DNA of 64,000 nt from Flavobacterium azooxidireducens (GTDB taxonomy: Bacteria; Bacteroidota; Bacteroidia; Flavobacteriales; Flavobacteriaceae): positions 310,001 to 374,000 of the forward strand of contig NZ_CP096205.1 in NCBI RefSeq assembly GCF_023195775.1. Reading direction: 5' to 3'. Position 1 is the first letter of the stretch; each line of letters opens with the position of its first letter. The notes below the pieces were generated by a model. It worked only from the letters and a program-made list of their open reading frames with translations, had not been told where the DNA came from and did not search any database. Both the position numbers and the translations under genes were made by a program. Below are positions 1 to 8,316 of this stretch, in pieces.

Positions 1-741
1 GTTGTAGTACTTGCATTAGCCATTTTTGGAATTGTAAAATTACTGGATAAAAACACTAATACAAAATTGAAACCTGTTATTTCAATTGTATTATGGATAG
101 TAACGTTAGTGTTTGGATATTTAATTTACGAATCAATTCAGGATCCAATTCGTTTTGACAAATTAAAAGAGAAACGTTTTCAGGTTGCAGTTAACAAAAT
201 GTTGGATATTAAGGCTGTTCAGCAAGCCTATAAATCTATCAACGGAAAATACACCGACAATTTAGATACGTTAATTACTTTTATTGAAAATGAAAAATTC
301 ACCATCATCGAAAGAAAAGACACCTCTGTTATTGATGCTGAAAGAAACAGAGCTTTTGGTCTTACAGTTGGTCCGGACGGAACAGGTGGATATTTTAAAG
401 ACGTTGTTGTGACTAAAGAATTAGGTAAAGTAAGTATTAAAGATTCTTTATTTAAAAATTCAGATCGCTACAAAAGATTAAATCTTGTAAGAGTTGATGG
501 CATTGAAGCTAAAATTGATTTGAAATCTGGATTCATTAAGAAAAATGATTTGAATGTTCCTGTTTTTGAAGCAAAACTTGAAAAAGCAAAATTACTAACA
601 GATCAAGATCAAGGATTAGTAGCTAAAGAAAGAAAAGTTGTTTCTGTAGACGGAATCAACGGAGAATACATCCTACTTGGATCAATGGAAGAAGTTAGTT
701 TGTCAGGAAACTGGCCTAAAAAATATGGAAATAACGAATAA
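1..741 (+). CDS. hypothetical membrane protein, 5' end outside the window
   Basis: The frame is open from base 1 to the TAA at 739-741, so the gene begins left of the window; a TTG at 67 is a possible but unnecessary start. The visible N-terminus holds two hydrophobic stretches (about codons 1-14 and 23-41), then a soluble region of about 180 residues with no motif I recognise. It runs into the DUF3822 gene, whose ATG lies inside its last codons, and that one overlaps rsmD, so the three are probably one transcript. Two membrane segments followed by an exported domain is an inference from hydrophobicity only. Confidence 0.75.
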   Translation, partial: VVVLALAIFGIVKLLDKNTNTKLKPVISIVLWIVTLVFGYLIYESIQDPIRFDKLKEKRFQVAVNKMLDIKAVQQAYKSINGKYTDNLDTLITFIENEKFTIIERKDTSVIDAERNRAFGLTVGPDGTGGYFKDVVVTKELGKVSIKDSLFKNSDRYKRLNLVRVDGIEAKIDLKSGFIKKNDLNVPVFEAKLEKAKLLTDQDQGLVAKERKVVSVDGINGEYILLGSMEEVSLSGNWPKKYGNNE

Positions 742-1546
742 TTCAATTACCGAAAAAAGTTATAAAAAGTTGTCCATTCAGGTTTCACTGAATGGGCTTT
801 CTTTTTGTTGCCGTGACACTTTGTCTGGGCTGATAACTTCTTTTAACAACATTGATTTTACTAAATTTCCAAAAAATTTCAGCATCGAAAACAGTCTTTG
901 GAAATCTATTCTAGATTATACCGATTTAACCAAATCATATGATCAAATTACTGTTTTGCATGAAAACAATCTGAGTACATTTGTGCCAAAACCGCTTTTT
1001 GACGAAGATTATAAAGGAAGCTACCTTCAATATAACACCAAAGTTTTTGAAACCGATTATTTTGCCGTTGATGAAATTGGAAAATATGAAATGATGAATG
1101 TTTATGTACCTTATGTAAACATAAACAACTATCTGATTGATCAATTTGGTTCTTTTGAATACCAACATTATAGCGGAATTTTAGTTTCTAAATTACTTGA
1201 CTTATCTAAAAATGATGTGTCGCAAAACGTGTTTGTACATGTAACGAAAACTCATTTTGAAATCATTGTTATTCAAAATCAAAAATTACTGCTTTTCAAT
1301 TCGTTTGAATACCAAACAGCAGAAGACTTTTTATATTATTTATTGTTCACCGCCGAGCAACTTCATCTGAATCCGGAATCGTTTAAATTAAACATTTTAG
1401 GTGATTGCACAGAACAAGACGAATTATATCAAAAAGCATACAAATACGTTAGAAACACTACTTTGTTGGATGTTTCTGATTTACAAAAATCAAACACTTT
1501 TTCGGCACAGGAAAACAGAACCCATTTTATACTATTTAACTCTTGA
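725..1546 (+). CDS. DUF3822 family protein
   Basis: A 273-residue protein matching the Bacteroidota-specific DUF3822 family, which commonly precedes rsmD. The open frame reaches back to 677, but I chose the ATG at 725 (protein start MEITNNSITEKSY) because it gives only a 17-bp overlap with the upstream gene and drops an atypical leader. The stop TGA overlaps the TTG start of rsmD (TTGA), which suggests translational coupling. No signal peptide or membrane segment is visible, so it is probably cytoplasmic. Its function is not known to me; the link to rRNA methylation is by position only. Confidence 0.85.
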   Translation: MEITNNSITEKSYKKLSIQVSLNGLSFCCRDTLSGLITSFNNIDFTKFPKNFSIENSLWKSILDYTDLTKSYDQITVLHENNLSTFVPKPLFDEDYKGSYLQYNTKVFETDYFAVDEIGKYEMMNVYVPYVNINNYLIDQFGSFEYQHYSGILVSKLLDLSKNDVSQNVFVHVTKTHFEIIVIQNQKLLLFNSFEYQTAEDFLYYLLFTAEQLHLNPESFKLNILGDCTEQDELYQKAYKYVRNTTLLDVSDLQKSNTFSAQENRTHFILFNS

Positions 1547-2127
1547 GAATCATATCCGGAAAATACAAAGGTCGCCGATTATCACCACCCAAAAACTTAC
1601 CTGTTCGCCCCACGACCGATATGAGCAAAGAAGCGTTGTTTAATATTTTGAACAATCATTTTAATTTTGCCGAACTTTCGGTTTTAGACTTATTTGCCGG
1701 CACCGGAAACATTAGTTTTGAATTTGCTTCGCGTGGTAGTGAAGCAATAGTTTCAGTTGATGCTGATTTTGGATGTATTTCCTTCATCAAAAAAACAACG
1801 GACGAATTTGAATTTAATATCACCGCCATTAAAAGCGATGTTTTTAAATTTTTAGAAAAAACCAAAGGTAATTATGATATTGTTTTTGCCGATCCGCCTT
1901 ACGGAATGACACAAGAAAATTTTGAAAAAGTGGTACAAATCGTTTTTGAAAAAGAACTTCTTTCAGAGGACGGAATGATGATAGTGGAACATTCTAAGCA
2001 CACCAAATTGGAGCATCTTTCCAATTTTTCATTTCAAAAAAATTATGGTGGCTCAACTTTTTCCTTTTTTGAATTGGAAAATGAATCAGACAATGATGAA
2101 ATTGAAGGAGATGATAGCGAAGAATAG
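1543..2127 (+). CDS. rsmD: 16S rRNA (guanine(966)-N(2))-methyltransferase RsmD
   Basis: SAM-dependent methyltransferase of 194 residues that modifies G966 of 16S rRNA in the small subunit. The N-terminus MRIISGKYKGRRL and the following PTTDMSKEALFNIL are typical of RsmD. The SAM-binding strand reads VLDLFAGTGNISFEFASRG and the catalytic motif is DPPY (in VFADPPYGM, about residue 116). The start is TTG, overlapping the stop of the DUF3822 gene; no in-frame ATG would keep the conserved N-terminus. The 3' end overlaps the next gene. The acidic tail (ESDNDEIEGDDSEE) is an extension beyond the core fold. Confidence 0.95.
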   Translation: MRIISGKYKGRRLSPPKNLPVRPTTDMSKEALFNILNNHFNFAELSVLDLFAGTGNISFEFASRGSEAIVSVDADFGCISFIKKTTDEFEFNITAIKSDVFKFLEKTKGNYDIVFADPPYGMTQENFEKVVQIVFEKELLSEDGMMIVEHSKHTKLEHLSNFSFQKNYGGSTFSFFELENESDNDEIEGDDSEE

Positions 2128-2719
2128 ACTTACCTATTTTGGACTTTTTGCTCTGCTTTTAGTATTTAATTCTTGCTATTTTCCGCACTATAGATCAATT
2201 GCAGAATCAAGTTTATATGACATAAATTTTTCGGAAGGAAAATGGTTTTTAAATCATGTTACCGTAAATGGAAAAGCATGGAATGATTTATCTACTACAA
2301 CCGAAGCAACTCTTTCATCCTGTCTGAACGATTCACTCTATCTTAGCTATGGAAAGAAAAAAGCAGCTTATAATGTTCCTATTCTAACAGATAAAAATTC
2401 AAGGGAACAATTAACGTTTTTAAAAGCTACCAATAGTGTTGATTATGTAATTCAAGTTGTGGGCAGTATTTTAGCCAACGATATTGGAGGAATTACTATC
2501 AAACCGATGAAAAATGCTGAAGAATCATCTGCATCCATTACCATTCAAGTTTATGATGTAAACAAAGGAAGCCTAATTTATTCGCACACAACCACTGGAA
2601 GCATTGAAGTAGAAAATAACCGTGATGATGTTGTTTTTGGAAAATCGGCTCAAACCATTTTGAAAAAATGTTTAAAAAAGGAATTGAAAACATTTAAGAA
2701 AAATGGTGGTTGTGAATAA
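2096..2719 (+). CDS. hypothetical lipoprotein
   Basis: About 207 residues. The frame is open from 2045, but ATG 2096 (MKLKEMIAKNRLTYFG) or ATG 2111 places a hydrophobic signal segment ending in LVFNSC at the N-terminus, a likely lipobox. That indicates an envelope lipoprotein. The rest (about 180 residues) is beta-rich in appearance, with a middle stretch VDYVIQVVGSILANDIGG. I do not recognise the family. It overlaps the end of rsmD by about 30 bp in another frame and is probably cotranscribed. The start choice is uncertain. Confidence 0.7.
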   Translation: MKLKEMIAKNRLTYFGLFALLLVFNSCYFPHYRSIAESSLYDINFSEGKWFLNHVTVNGKAWNDLSTTTEATLSSCLNDSLYLSYGKKKAAYNVPILTDKNSREQLTFLKATNSVDYVIQVVGSILANDIGGITIKPMKNAEESSASITIQVYDVNKGSLIYSHTTTGSIEVENNRDDVVFGKSAQTILKKCLKKELKTFKKNGGCE

Positions 2720-2783
2720 GACATGGCCAAACACCTCCAATTCACAACCACCAATTTAATCAATAACTTATTTACTATTTTTT

Positions 2784-3593
2784 TTAATTTACAATTAATT
2801 TAATTGATTTTTGTCCCTCACTACTATTCAATTTAAGAATATAAAATCCTGTTTGATCTATATCAAAAGACATTTCTGAAGATGAAGTTTTTACAGATTT
2901 AACCAATGAACCTGTAATAGAAAACACAGAAACTTCTAATTCTGAATCAATATTATTTAAGTAAACTGTTTTGTCTTTTACATAATAATTGATATTTGAC
3001 AGCTTTGTTTCTTGAACATTTAACAGCCATTCAGACATTGGTACTGTAGTGCTAACTGTTGCACCTTCCACTTCAATTTTATAAATCCCAAAGCCATTTG
3101 CATCACAATAAACAAATATTCTCCTTGCTCCATTTGTATTGTTTGCTTGTAGTATAAAAGCACCCGGATTAGTAGAATTTAAAGCACTGGCAAGCACATT
3201 TTCTCCATCACTGATGAGAAGGGTTCGAGTAGATGTGTTTTGCTCTCTGGCCCAAACTTTTATAGTACAATTATCTGAGACATCAAAAAAGAAAAATCGA
3301 ACAGTTGGCAATGCTCCTTCTGCTACGGAACCTCCATTCATATTTGCTCTTCTGTTAGATTGAAAGCCATCGGAAAAAGTAGAAGTTCCAGTAGATTGAG
3401 ATGAAAAATTGTTTGATGTGATGTGGCCAAATCGACCTAAATCATCCACAATATCTTCTGTTCCGCCTGGTACACCCGGAAAATTATCCGGTAAAATGGT
3501 CATGTTGGTTAAAAAATTCCAAACTTTTGTTTGAGCATCGGATGTCATCACACATAAAAGTGTCAATAAGCTAAAAAGTAATTTTCTATTCAT
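2784..3593 (-). CDS. secreted protein with T9SS type A sorting domain
   Basis: A 269-residue exported protein. Residues 1-20 form a Sec signal peptide ending near SDAQ. A beta-sandwich-like region follows (about 22-180, starting TKVWNFLTNM). The last 75 residues are a type A C-terminal sorting domain (SVFSITGSLVKSV ... TGFYILKLNSSEGQ ... IKLIVN), which routes proteins through the type IX secretion system in Bacteroidota. The central region resembles domains attached to secreted polysaccharide-degrading enzymes, but no catalytic module is present, so a binding role is a guess. It faces the upstream lipoprotein gene convergently and has a palindrome just upstream of its start. Confidence 0.8.
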   Translation of the reverse strand: MNRKLLFSLLTLLCVMTSDAQTKVWNFLTNMTILPDNFPGVPGGTEDIVDDLGRFGHITSNNFSSQSTGTSTFSDGFQSNRRANMNGGSVAEGALPTVRFFFFDVSDNCTIKVWAREQNTSTRTLLISDGENVLASALNSTNPGAFILQANNTNGARRIFVYCDANGFGIYKIEVEGATVSTTVPMSEWLLNVQETKLSNINYYVKDKTVYLNNIDSELEVSVFSITGSLVKSVKTSSSEMSFDIDQTGFYILKLNSSEGQKSIKLIVN

Positions 3594-4064
3594 AATTTTA
3601 AATTTATAAATGTAATCGATTACGTAAATTTAAAAAAATAATTTTATTTACAACAATTTTTTAAGAAATTATTTTTTATATTGACAAAAAAGTAGCAAAT
3701 CAATAATGTAAAAAAGACTAAAATGAAGGTAATTTTTTAAAAAAAATAGATAATTATGATGTTCTTTAGAATTTGATTTACTAATTAAAATAAATTATTA
3801 GTTCTTTAATTATTCTTTTTATTGACTTCTTAATTTACAAAAGGTTACTTATAACTAATCTAACTTAATAATAAAATTTAATTATATTTGATAAAATAGT
3901 TATGTTTGAAATTATACACTTAATCAACAATAAATAGAATTTCATAATATGCACAAAATTAAAAATATAACGTTTTTAATTTAAGTCATAGATATTTATA
4001 GATGAAGGCTCTTTAAATAAGACTTTATAAAACTAGATAATTATTATAATTTTAAAAAATTCTC
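3594..4064. other. 471-bp AT-rich gap without a gene
   Basis: Very AT-rich, with long A and T runs and no open frame of note on either strand. Apart from the palindrome at 3612-3623 I see no hairpin terminator or RNA gene. It may contain the promoters of the two divergent genes on either side. Confidence 0.6.
3612..3623. promoter_or_regulatory. perfect 12-bp palindrome, candidate operator
   Basis: GTAATCGATTAC is a perfect palindrome 18 bp upstream of the ATG of the T9SS protein. A central CG in a 12-14 bp palindrome is typical of LacI-type operators. No regulator gene is adjacent, so the binding protein is unknown. Confidence 0.4.
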
Positions 4065-4832
4065 ATGAAATTTGTAGTAGAGGGCAAAATTGAAAAATTT
4101 TTGCCTCCAAAAAATATAGAGGGCTTTCCCTCACTTTCATGCAAGATTATTCGACTTAAAGTTGAAGATGACTTTTTTTATGTTTTATTTACTAAAAAAA
4201 ATTATCATTTACTTTCAAAATGTAATAATATGCAAATAGTAAGATTTAATTTACAATTACGTGTAAGTAATTGGAACAATAATGGCCGAAAATTCTTTAA
4301 TAATGAAGTCTATTGTAATGATTTAACAGTAATAAAAACTTTAGACTATGAAAAATCTCCAATCCAATACAATGACAGACATTATGTTGTTTGTAAAACG
4401 AATAAGAAAAATATTTTGAGATTACAATTGTTCGATATGGTTAGTGAAGAAATCATTGAAATTTGTCACAATTATGAATTTCCAAATAAGAAACTTAATC
4501 TAAATAATGTTTTCTACAACATGTCTTATGGCATAGATTTATTATTAATTTTAAATCATTATGGTATTTTATCGATTGGAAATTTTATAAAAACTGATAT
4601 TGGAGAAGGTTATATTTGTCAAGTTTTTCCGCTTTCCTTTTTTAAAAACAATTTTTTACCAGTTGAAAGGTATTCATTTAATTTTATTTTAGAAAGCCCT
4701 AGAGAGTACAGTAAGAATTTTGAAGATCAAATGTTTATTAAAAACATAGTTTATGATGAAATAGATTACTCTTCATATAACGAAAATCAAGATTGGGATA
4801 ATCAAAGTGATGAATTTTGGAATCAATTCTAA
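4065..4832 (+). CDS. orphan protein with OB-like N-terminus
   Basis: A 255-residue protein with no signal peptide and many Asn, Lys, Phe and Tyr residues. I do not recognise the full family. The first 95 residues have the layout of the OB-fold DUF3127/single-strand DNA-binding type: a start strand VEGKIEKFLP, a middle FYVLFTKKNYHLLSK, then VRFNLQLRVSNWNNNGRKFF and an ending EVYCNDLTVI. The other 160 residues are unassigned and end in an acidic Asn/Asp/Trp/Phe-rich tail (ENQDWDNQSDEFWNQF), reminiscent of the acidic tails of SSB-like proteins. It stands alone between a 471-bp gap and rnpB and looks more AT-rich than its neighbours, which suggests acquisition. The OB assignment is inference. Confidence 0.7.
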   Translation: MKFVVEGKIEKFLPPKNIEGFPSLSCKIIRLKVEDDFFYVLFTKKNYHLLSKCNNMQIVRFNLQLRVSNWNNNGRKFFNNEVYCNDLTVIKTLDYEKSPIQYNDRHYVVCKTNKKNILRLQLFDMVSEEIIEICHNYEFPNKKLNLNNVFYNMSYGIDLLLILNHYGILSIGNFIKTDIGEGYICQVFPLSFFKNNFLPVERYSFNFILESPREYSKNFEDQMFIKNIVYDEIDYSSYNENQDWDNQSDEFWNQF

Positions 4833-4975
4833 TACATATGATACTTTGTAAATATACCTTTTCTTATATAGTTTACACAAAAAATATAATTTACAGTCCT
4901 AAAAATGTTCTCTTGAAAAATTCTGTAATTGAATAAATTTTCACGAATTTTTGCGATTAAAGTGTACAAAAAAAA

Positions 4976-5290
4976 GCAGACCTATAAGCCGGATTCTGTA
5001 TTCGCCAAAACGAACCCTTATCATTTATCTTGCTCAATAGTTACCCATTGAATCTAGCTGCCTACCCTTCAACATCGAACGAGTAGCTCTTATCTGCCGA
5101 AGCAGAACGTTGATATACATGGCATTTCACCGCATAGAGTTTACCTGGTTTCACTACAGCCGAACTGTACATACTTTCTGTTGCACTGGTCCTTCTCGTC
5201 CCGAAAGACGAGAGACGGGCGTTACCCGTTATGCTACTCTTTGGTGTCCGGACTTTCCTCTCTCATTACTGAAAGCGATAAGGCGGTCTG
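4976..5290 (-). ncRNA. rnpB: RNase P RNA (bacterial class A)
   Basis: Read on the minus strand it contains the conserved 5' block GAGGAAAGTCCGGACACC and the conserved 3' block ACAGAATCCGGCTTATAGG. The ends pair as helix P1: GCAGACC (5290-5284) with GGTCTGC (4982-4976). A run of eight U follows the 3' arm and would serve as terminator. This is the catalytic RNA that matures the 5' ends of tRNA. A 64-codon open frame inside on the other strand is a chance shadow. Confidence 0.96.
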
Positions 5291-5295
5291 CGGTG

Positions 5296-5303
5296 CAAAA
5301 ATA
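5296..5303 (-). promoter_or_regulatory. rnpB -7 promoter element
   Basis: TATTTTTG on the minus strand fits the Flavobacterium -7 consensus TAnnTTTG and ends about 5 bp before the predicted first base of RNase P RNA. No clear -33 TTG is seen at the expected distance. Confidence 0.55.
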
Positions 5304-5321
5304 GTTTATAATCTGCTATTA

Positions 5322-5349
5322 TTGGGCGAATGAAAAAAAAATAACTTTG
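5322..5349 (+). promoter_or_regulatory. rlmH promoter (-33 TTG, -7 TAACTTTG)
   Basis: TTG at 5322-5324, a 17-bp spacer, then TAACTTTG at 5342-5349. Both match the Bacteroidota sigma-A consensus, and the ATG of rlmH follows 22 bp later. Confidence 0.75.
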
Positions 5350-5371
5350 TACATTTGAAAAAAGTTTCAAA

Positions 5372-5845
5372 ATGAACATCAAATTAATTGCCATTGGTAA
5401 AACGGATAATAAAAACCTTCAAACCTTGATGGATGAATATCAAAAACGATTATCCTTTTATGTGAAATTTGATTTAGAGATTATTTCAGACATCAAAAAC
5501 GCAAAAAATCTTTCTGAAGCTCAACAAAAAGAAAAAGAAGGCGAATTAATTTTGAACAAACTCGCTCCTACTGACTTTTTAATTCTATTGGATGAAAACG
5601 GGAAATCGTTTGGAAGTGTTGAATTTGCAAATGAATTACAAAAGAAAATGAATGCCGGAATTAAGACGTTGGTGTATGTAATTGGAGGTCCTTATGGTTT
5701 TTCGGAAGCAGTTTATCAAAAAGCTCAACAAAAAATTTCGCTTTCAAAGATGACTTTTTCACATCAAATGGTGCGGTTGTTTTTTATTGAACAGGTTTAT
5801 AGAGGATTTACTATTTTGAGGAATGAACCTTATCATCATCAATAG
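5372..5845 (+). CDS. rlmH: 23S rRNA (pseudouridine(1915)-N(3))-methyltransferase RlmH
   Basis: A 157-residue SPOUT-fold methyltransferase that methylates pseudouridine 1915 in helix 69 of 23S rRNA on the assembled ribosome. Full family length. Diagnostic segments are MNIKLIAIGKT at the start, FLILLDENGKSFGSVEFA, the SAM-knot region VYVIGGPYGFSEAVY (about residues 103-117) and the C-terminal SHQMVRLFFIEQVYRGFTI with an ending PYHHQ, as is usual. Single gene with its own promoter. Confidence 0.96.
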   Translation: MNIKLIAIGKTDNKNLQTLMDEYQKRLSFYVKFDLEIISDIKNAKNLSEAQQKEKEGELILNKLAPTDFLILLDENGKSFGSVEFANELQKKMNAGIKTLVYVIGGPYGFSEAVYQKAQQKISLSKMTFSHQMVRLFFIEQVYRGFTILRNEPYHHQ

Positions 5846-6105
5846 AAGTTGATCCTTTTTTTAATCGCAAAGAACTCTAAGAATTTCAAATTTTTATTCT
5901 CACAGAAAACACGGAAAGCACAGAATTTTTAGTTTGCCACAAAGGCACAAAGTCTCTAAGAATTACAAAAAAAACCTAACATTATGAGATCCCTCCTTCG
6001 GGATGACAACTTTGCGTTGAAAAACCTGAAACCTGAAACCCGTAACTTCGACTCGCAACCCGTAACTCGCAACCTTCAAACCCGCAACCTTCCAACCCGC
6101 AACTT
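5846..6105. repeat. composite intergenic repeat: word arrays around a conserved core
   Basis: No gene. The stretch begins with related words (AACACGGAAAGCACAG, CACAAAGGCACAAAG at 5905-5952), then a core at 5986-6024 (GAGATCCCTCCTTCGGGATG, then ACAACTTTGCG), then a second word array (ACCTGAAACCTGAAACC, then variants of CAACCCGTAACTCG) to 6103. The same core recurs at 17723-17759 and, inverted, at 54021-54055, each time between word arrays. Confidence 0.7.
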
Positions 6106-6822
6106 TTACATCCCACAATCACAATCCGGCAACTTCTTTTTATCATAAATAAAATGAATTGGAGAAATTGAAACCATGTCGTTTTCAAGTGATTTTAGTT
6201 CGATTAGTTTGGATAAATACTGATTAAAGGTAAGACGTTCATCAAAATTCAAATAAATTAAAACTCGTTTCCCTTCGCTGGAAAAAGCTGTATATTCTTT
6301 TAAAAAAGTAAGTAGTTCATTCATTTCTACTTCATTTCCATCCACAGAAACTTTATTTTTCGGTTTAAAATTCACCGAAAAAGTCTGAAAATGAAGATGA
6401 TAATCCGGATTTTCCTTTACATAAATTGAAGAGAAATAACTATTGTAGCTATAATCAACTTCTTTAAACGGTATGAATGCCAATGTTTTTTGAACGCTGT
6501 CTGTGTAGGAGAAATAATTTCCGGCTTCTTCATTTTTATGAAATTGAGCCTTGTCTCTTCTGTCTTGCAACGCCACAATTTCTGGAATTGCAACGTTCAA
6601 CGGAAGACGTTTATCTACATGAAAAATCCAATTGGTTGTTCCGATGGTGTTTTTTCTGTTCACTTCGGCAAGCGTATCTTTATCTTTTGCATCCAAAAAA
6701 ATATAAATAGGCGAATGATCTACAACTGTAGAATCAATCGTTCGATTTGCTTTCACTAATTCAACTTCCTTTTGACAGGAAATCATCATCAAAACACAAA
6801 AAAGTAAGGTCAGTTTTTTCAT
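6106..6822 (-). CDS. hypothetical lipoprotein linked to folP
   Basis: A 238-residue protein with a lipoprotein signal (MKKLTLLFCVLMMISC, lipobox MISC). Residues 40-110 are unassigned. The part from about residue 150, with SVDGNEVEMNELLTFLKEY and KRVLIYLNFDERLTFNQYLSKLIEL, resembles the periplasmic domain of ExbD/TolR proteins, but there is no membrane anchor of that type. The ending DCDCGM is unusual. The ATG lies 1 bp after the folP stop, so they are cotranscribed. Function unknown; the ExbD resemblance is inference. Confidence 0.75.
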   Translation of the reverse strand: MKKLTLLFCVLMMISCQKEVELVKANRTIDSTVVDHSPIYIFLDAKDKDTLAEVNRKNTIGTTNWIFHVDKRLPLNVAIPEIVALQDRRDKAQFHKNEEAGNYFSYTDSVQKTLAFIPFKEVDYSYNSYFSSIYVKENPDYHLHFQTFSVNFKPKNKVSVDGNEVEMNELLTFLKEYTAFSSEGKRVLIYLNFDERLTFNQYLSKLIELKSLENDMVSISPIHFIYDKKKLPDCDCGM

Positions 6823-6823
6823 C

Positions 6824-7648
6824 TTACAAACTCATTAAAGAAAATAATTTTACACATTCTACCGCTTCTTTTACATCGTGAACTCTTAAAATTGAAGCTC
6901 CTTTTGTCAACGCAATCATGTTAAGAGCGGTTGTTCCATTTAATGCTTTTTCGGGAGTTGATTGAAGTGGTTTATAAATCATTGATTTTCTCGAAACTCC
7001 GGCTAAAATTGGTAATTCCGTCATTTGAAACAATTGCAGCTTTTGCATCACTTCGTAATTTTGTTCAACCGTTTTAGCAAATCCGAAACCGGGATCGATA
7101 ATCAAATCATTAATTCCGAAACTTCTGGCTTGAGTAATTTTTTCAGAAAAATAGAAAAGCATTTCTTTGACAATATCATCATATTTAGTCAAATTCATCA
7201 TCGTTTGTGGCGTTCCTTTCATATGCATCATAATGTAAGGAACTTGAAATTTCGCCACCGTTTCCATCATTTTTTCATCTAAACTTCCGGCAGAAATATC
7301 GTTAATCATCGCTGCACCATTTTCAATAGAAGTTTTGGCAATTTCGCTTCTGAATGTATCAACCGAAATTATAATATTTGGAAATTCTTTCAAAACCGAT
7401 TTCAAAATAGGAAGTAATCGATTTAATTCTTCTTCTTCCGAAACAAATTCAGCATTAGGTTTGCTGGAATAAGCCCCAATATCAACAAAATCAGCACCTT
7501 CGGTCAACATCACTTCTATTCTTTTGAGAGTTTCGGTTTCTTGTTGGTATTTTCCTCCGTCAAAAAAAGAATCCGGTGTAAGATTTAAAATCCCCATCAC
7601 TTTGGGCGAAGACAAATCGATTAAATTTCCGAGGCAGTTTATTAACAT
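6824..7648 (-). CDS. folP: dihydropteroate synthase
   Basis: A 274-residue enzyme that joins p-aminobenzoate to dihydropterin pyrophosphate in folate synthesis. TIM-barrel motifs in order: VMGILNLTPDSFFDGG (first signature, near residue 17), ADFVDIGAYSSKP (where many homologues read GGESTRP), ISVDTFRS, MINDISAG, IMMHMKGTPQTM, IIDPGFGFAKTVEQNY, PILAGVSRKSMI (second signature region) and the C-terminal LRVHDVKEA. Length and motifs are complete. It heads a two-gene operon and is divergent from the DUF1599 gene. Confidence 0.95.
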   Translation of the reverse strand: MLINCLGNLIDLSSPKVMGILNLTPDSFFDGGKYQQETETLKRIEVMLTEGADFVDIGAYSSKPNAEFVSEEEELNRLLPILKSVLKEFPNIIISVDTFRSEIAKTSIENGAAMINDISAGSLDEKMMETVAKFQVPYIMMHMKGTPQTMMNLTKYDDIVKEMLFYFSEKITQARSFGINDLIIDPGFGFAKTVEQNYEVMQKLQLFQMTELPILAGVSRKSMIYKPLQSTPEKALNGTTALNMIALTKGASILRVHDVKEAVECVKLFSLMSL

Positions 7649-7699
7649 ATCGTTTGAAAAAAGGCTTTAAAAAGTAGTATCTACTTGTTTTGAAAATTG

Positions 7700-7707
7700 T
7701 ATTTTTG
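7700..7707 (+). promoter_or_regulatory. -7 element upstream of the DUF1599 gene
   Basis: TATTTTTG matches TAnnTTTG and lies 26 bp before the ATG at 7734. The only nearby TTG is closer than the usual 17-bp spacing, so the -33 part is weak. Confidence 0.45.
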
Positions 7708-7733
7708 AAAATCTTTACAAATATAATTCAATA

Positions 7734-8279
7734 ATGAATAGTACGTCCCAACAATATGATAAAGTAATTGCCATTTGTAGACAATTATATTGCAACAAAA
7801 TGAAAGATTACGGAAGTGCGTGGCGAATTTTACGTTTACCATCGCTTACCGATCAAATTTTTATCAAAGCTCAACGCATCAGAAGTCTTCAAGAAAATGA
7901 AGTGAGAAAAGTGCAAGAAGACGAAACCGGAGAATTTATCGGCATTATCAATTATTCGATTATGGCGTTAATTCAGTTGGAAAAAGGTGTGGTCGATCAA
8001 CCCGATTTAGGTTTAGAAGAAGCCACTCATTTGTATGACGAAAAAATTGCCGAAACCAAGTTGTTAATGGAAAATAAAAATCACGATTATGGCGAAGCTT
8101 GGCGAGAAATGCGTGTGAGTTCATTAACCGATTTAATTTTGCAGAAACTCCTTCGCGTGAAACAAATTGAAGATAATAAAGGAAAAACTTTAGTATCTGA
8201 AGGCATTGATGCTAATTATCAAGATATGATTAATTATGCCGTTTTTGCCTTAATTCATTTAGGTTTCCACGAAAAATAA
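7734..8279 (+). CDS. DUF1599 domain-containing protein
   Basis: A 181-residue protein built from two repeats. The first (about residues 10-85) has KDYGSAWRILRLPSLTDQIF and ends NYSIMALIQLE; the second (about 103-180) has HDYGEAWREMRVSSLTDLIL and ends NYAVFALIHLG. The shared YGxAWRxxRxxSLTDxI pattern is that of DUF1599, also called a nucleotide modification associated domain after its phage relatives. No signal peptide. It is followed by the DoxX-like gene after 37 bp and is the first gene of the run up to the ABC permease. The biochemical role is not known. Confidence 0.88.
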   Translation: MNSTSQQYDKVIAICRQLYCNKMKDYGSAWRILRLPSLTDQIFIKAQRIRSLQENEVRKVQEDETGEFIGIINYSIMALIQLEKGVVDQPDLGLEEATHLYDEKIAETKLLMENKNHDYGEAWREMRVSSLTDLILQKLLRVKQIEDNKGKTLVSEGIDANYQDMINYAVFALIHLGFHEK

Positions 8280-8316
8280 ACTAAATTGCCACATTAACTA
8301 ATTACACATTATCAAC

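Noticed and set aside
677..724. Upstream start for the DUF3822 protein
   Set aside because: It would add an atypical leader and overlap the previous gene by 65 bp; ATG 725 fits better.
5110..5304. 64-codon open frame
   Set aside because: It lies inside RNase P RNA on the opposite strand; the RNA motifs explain the sequence.
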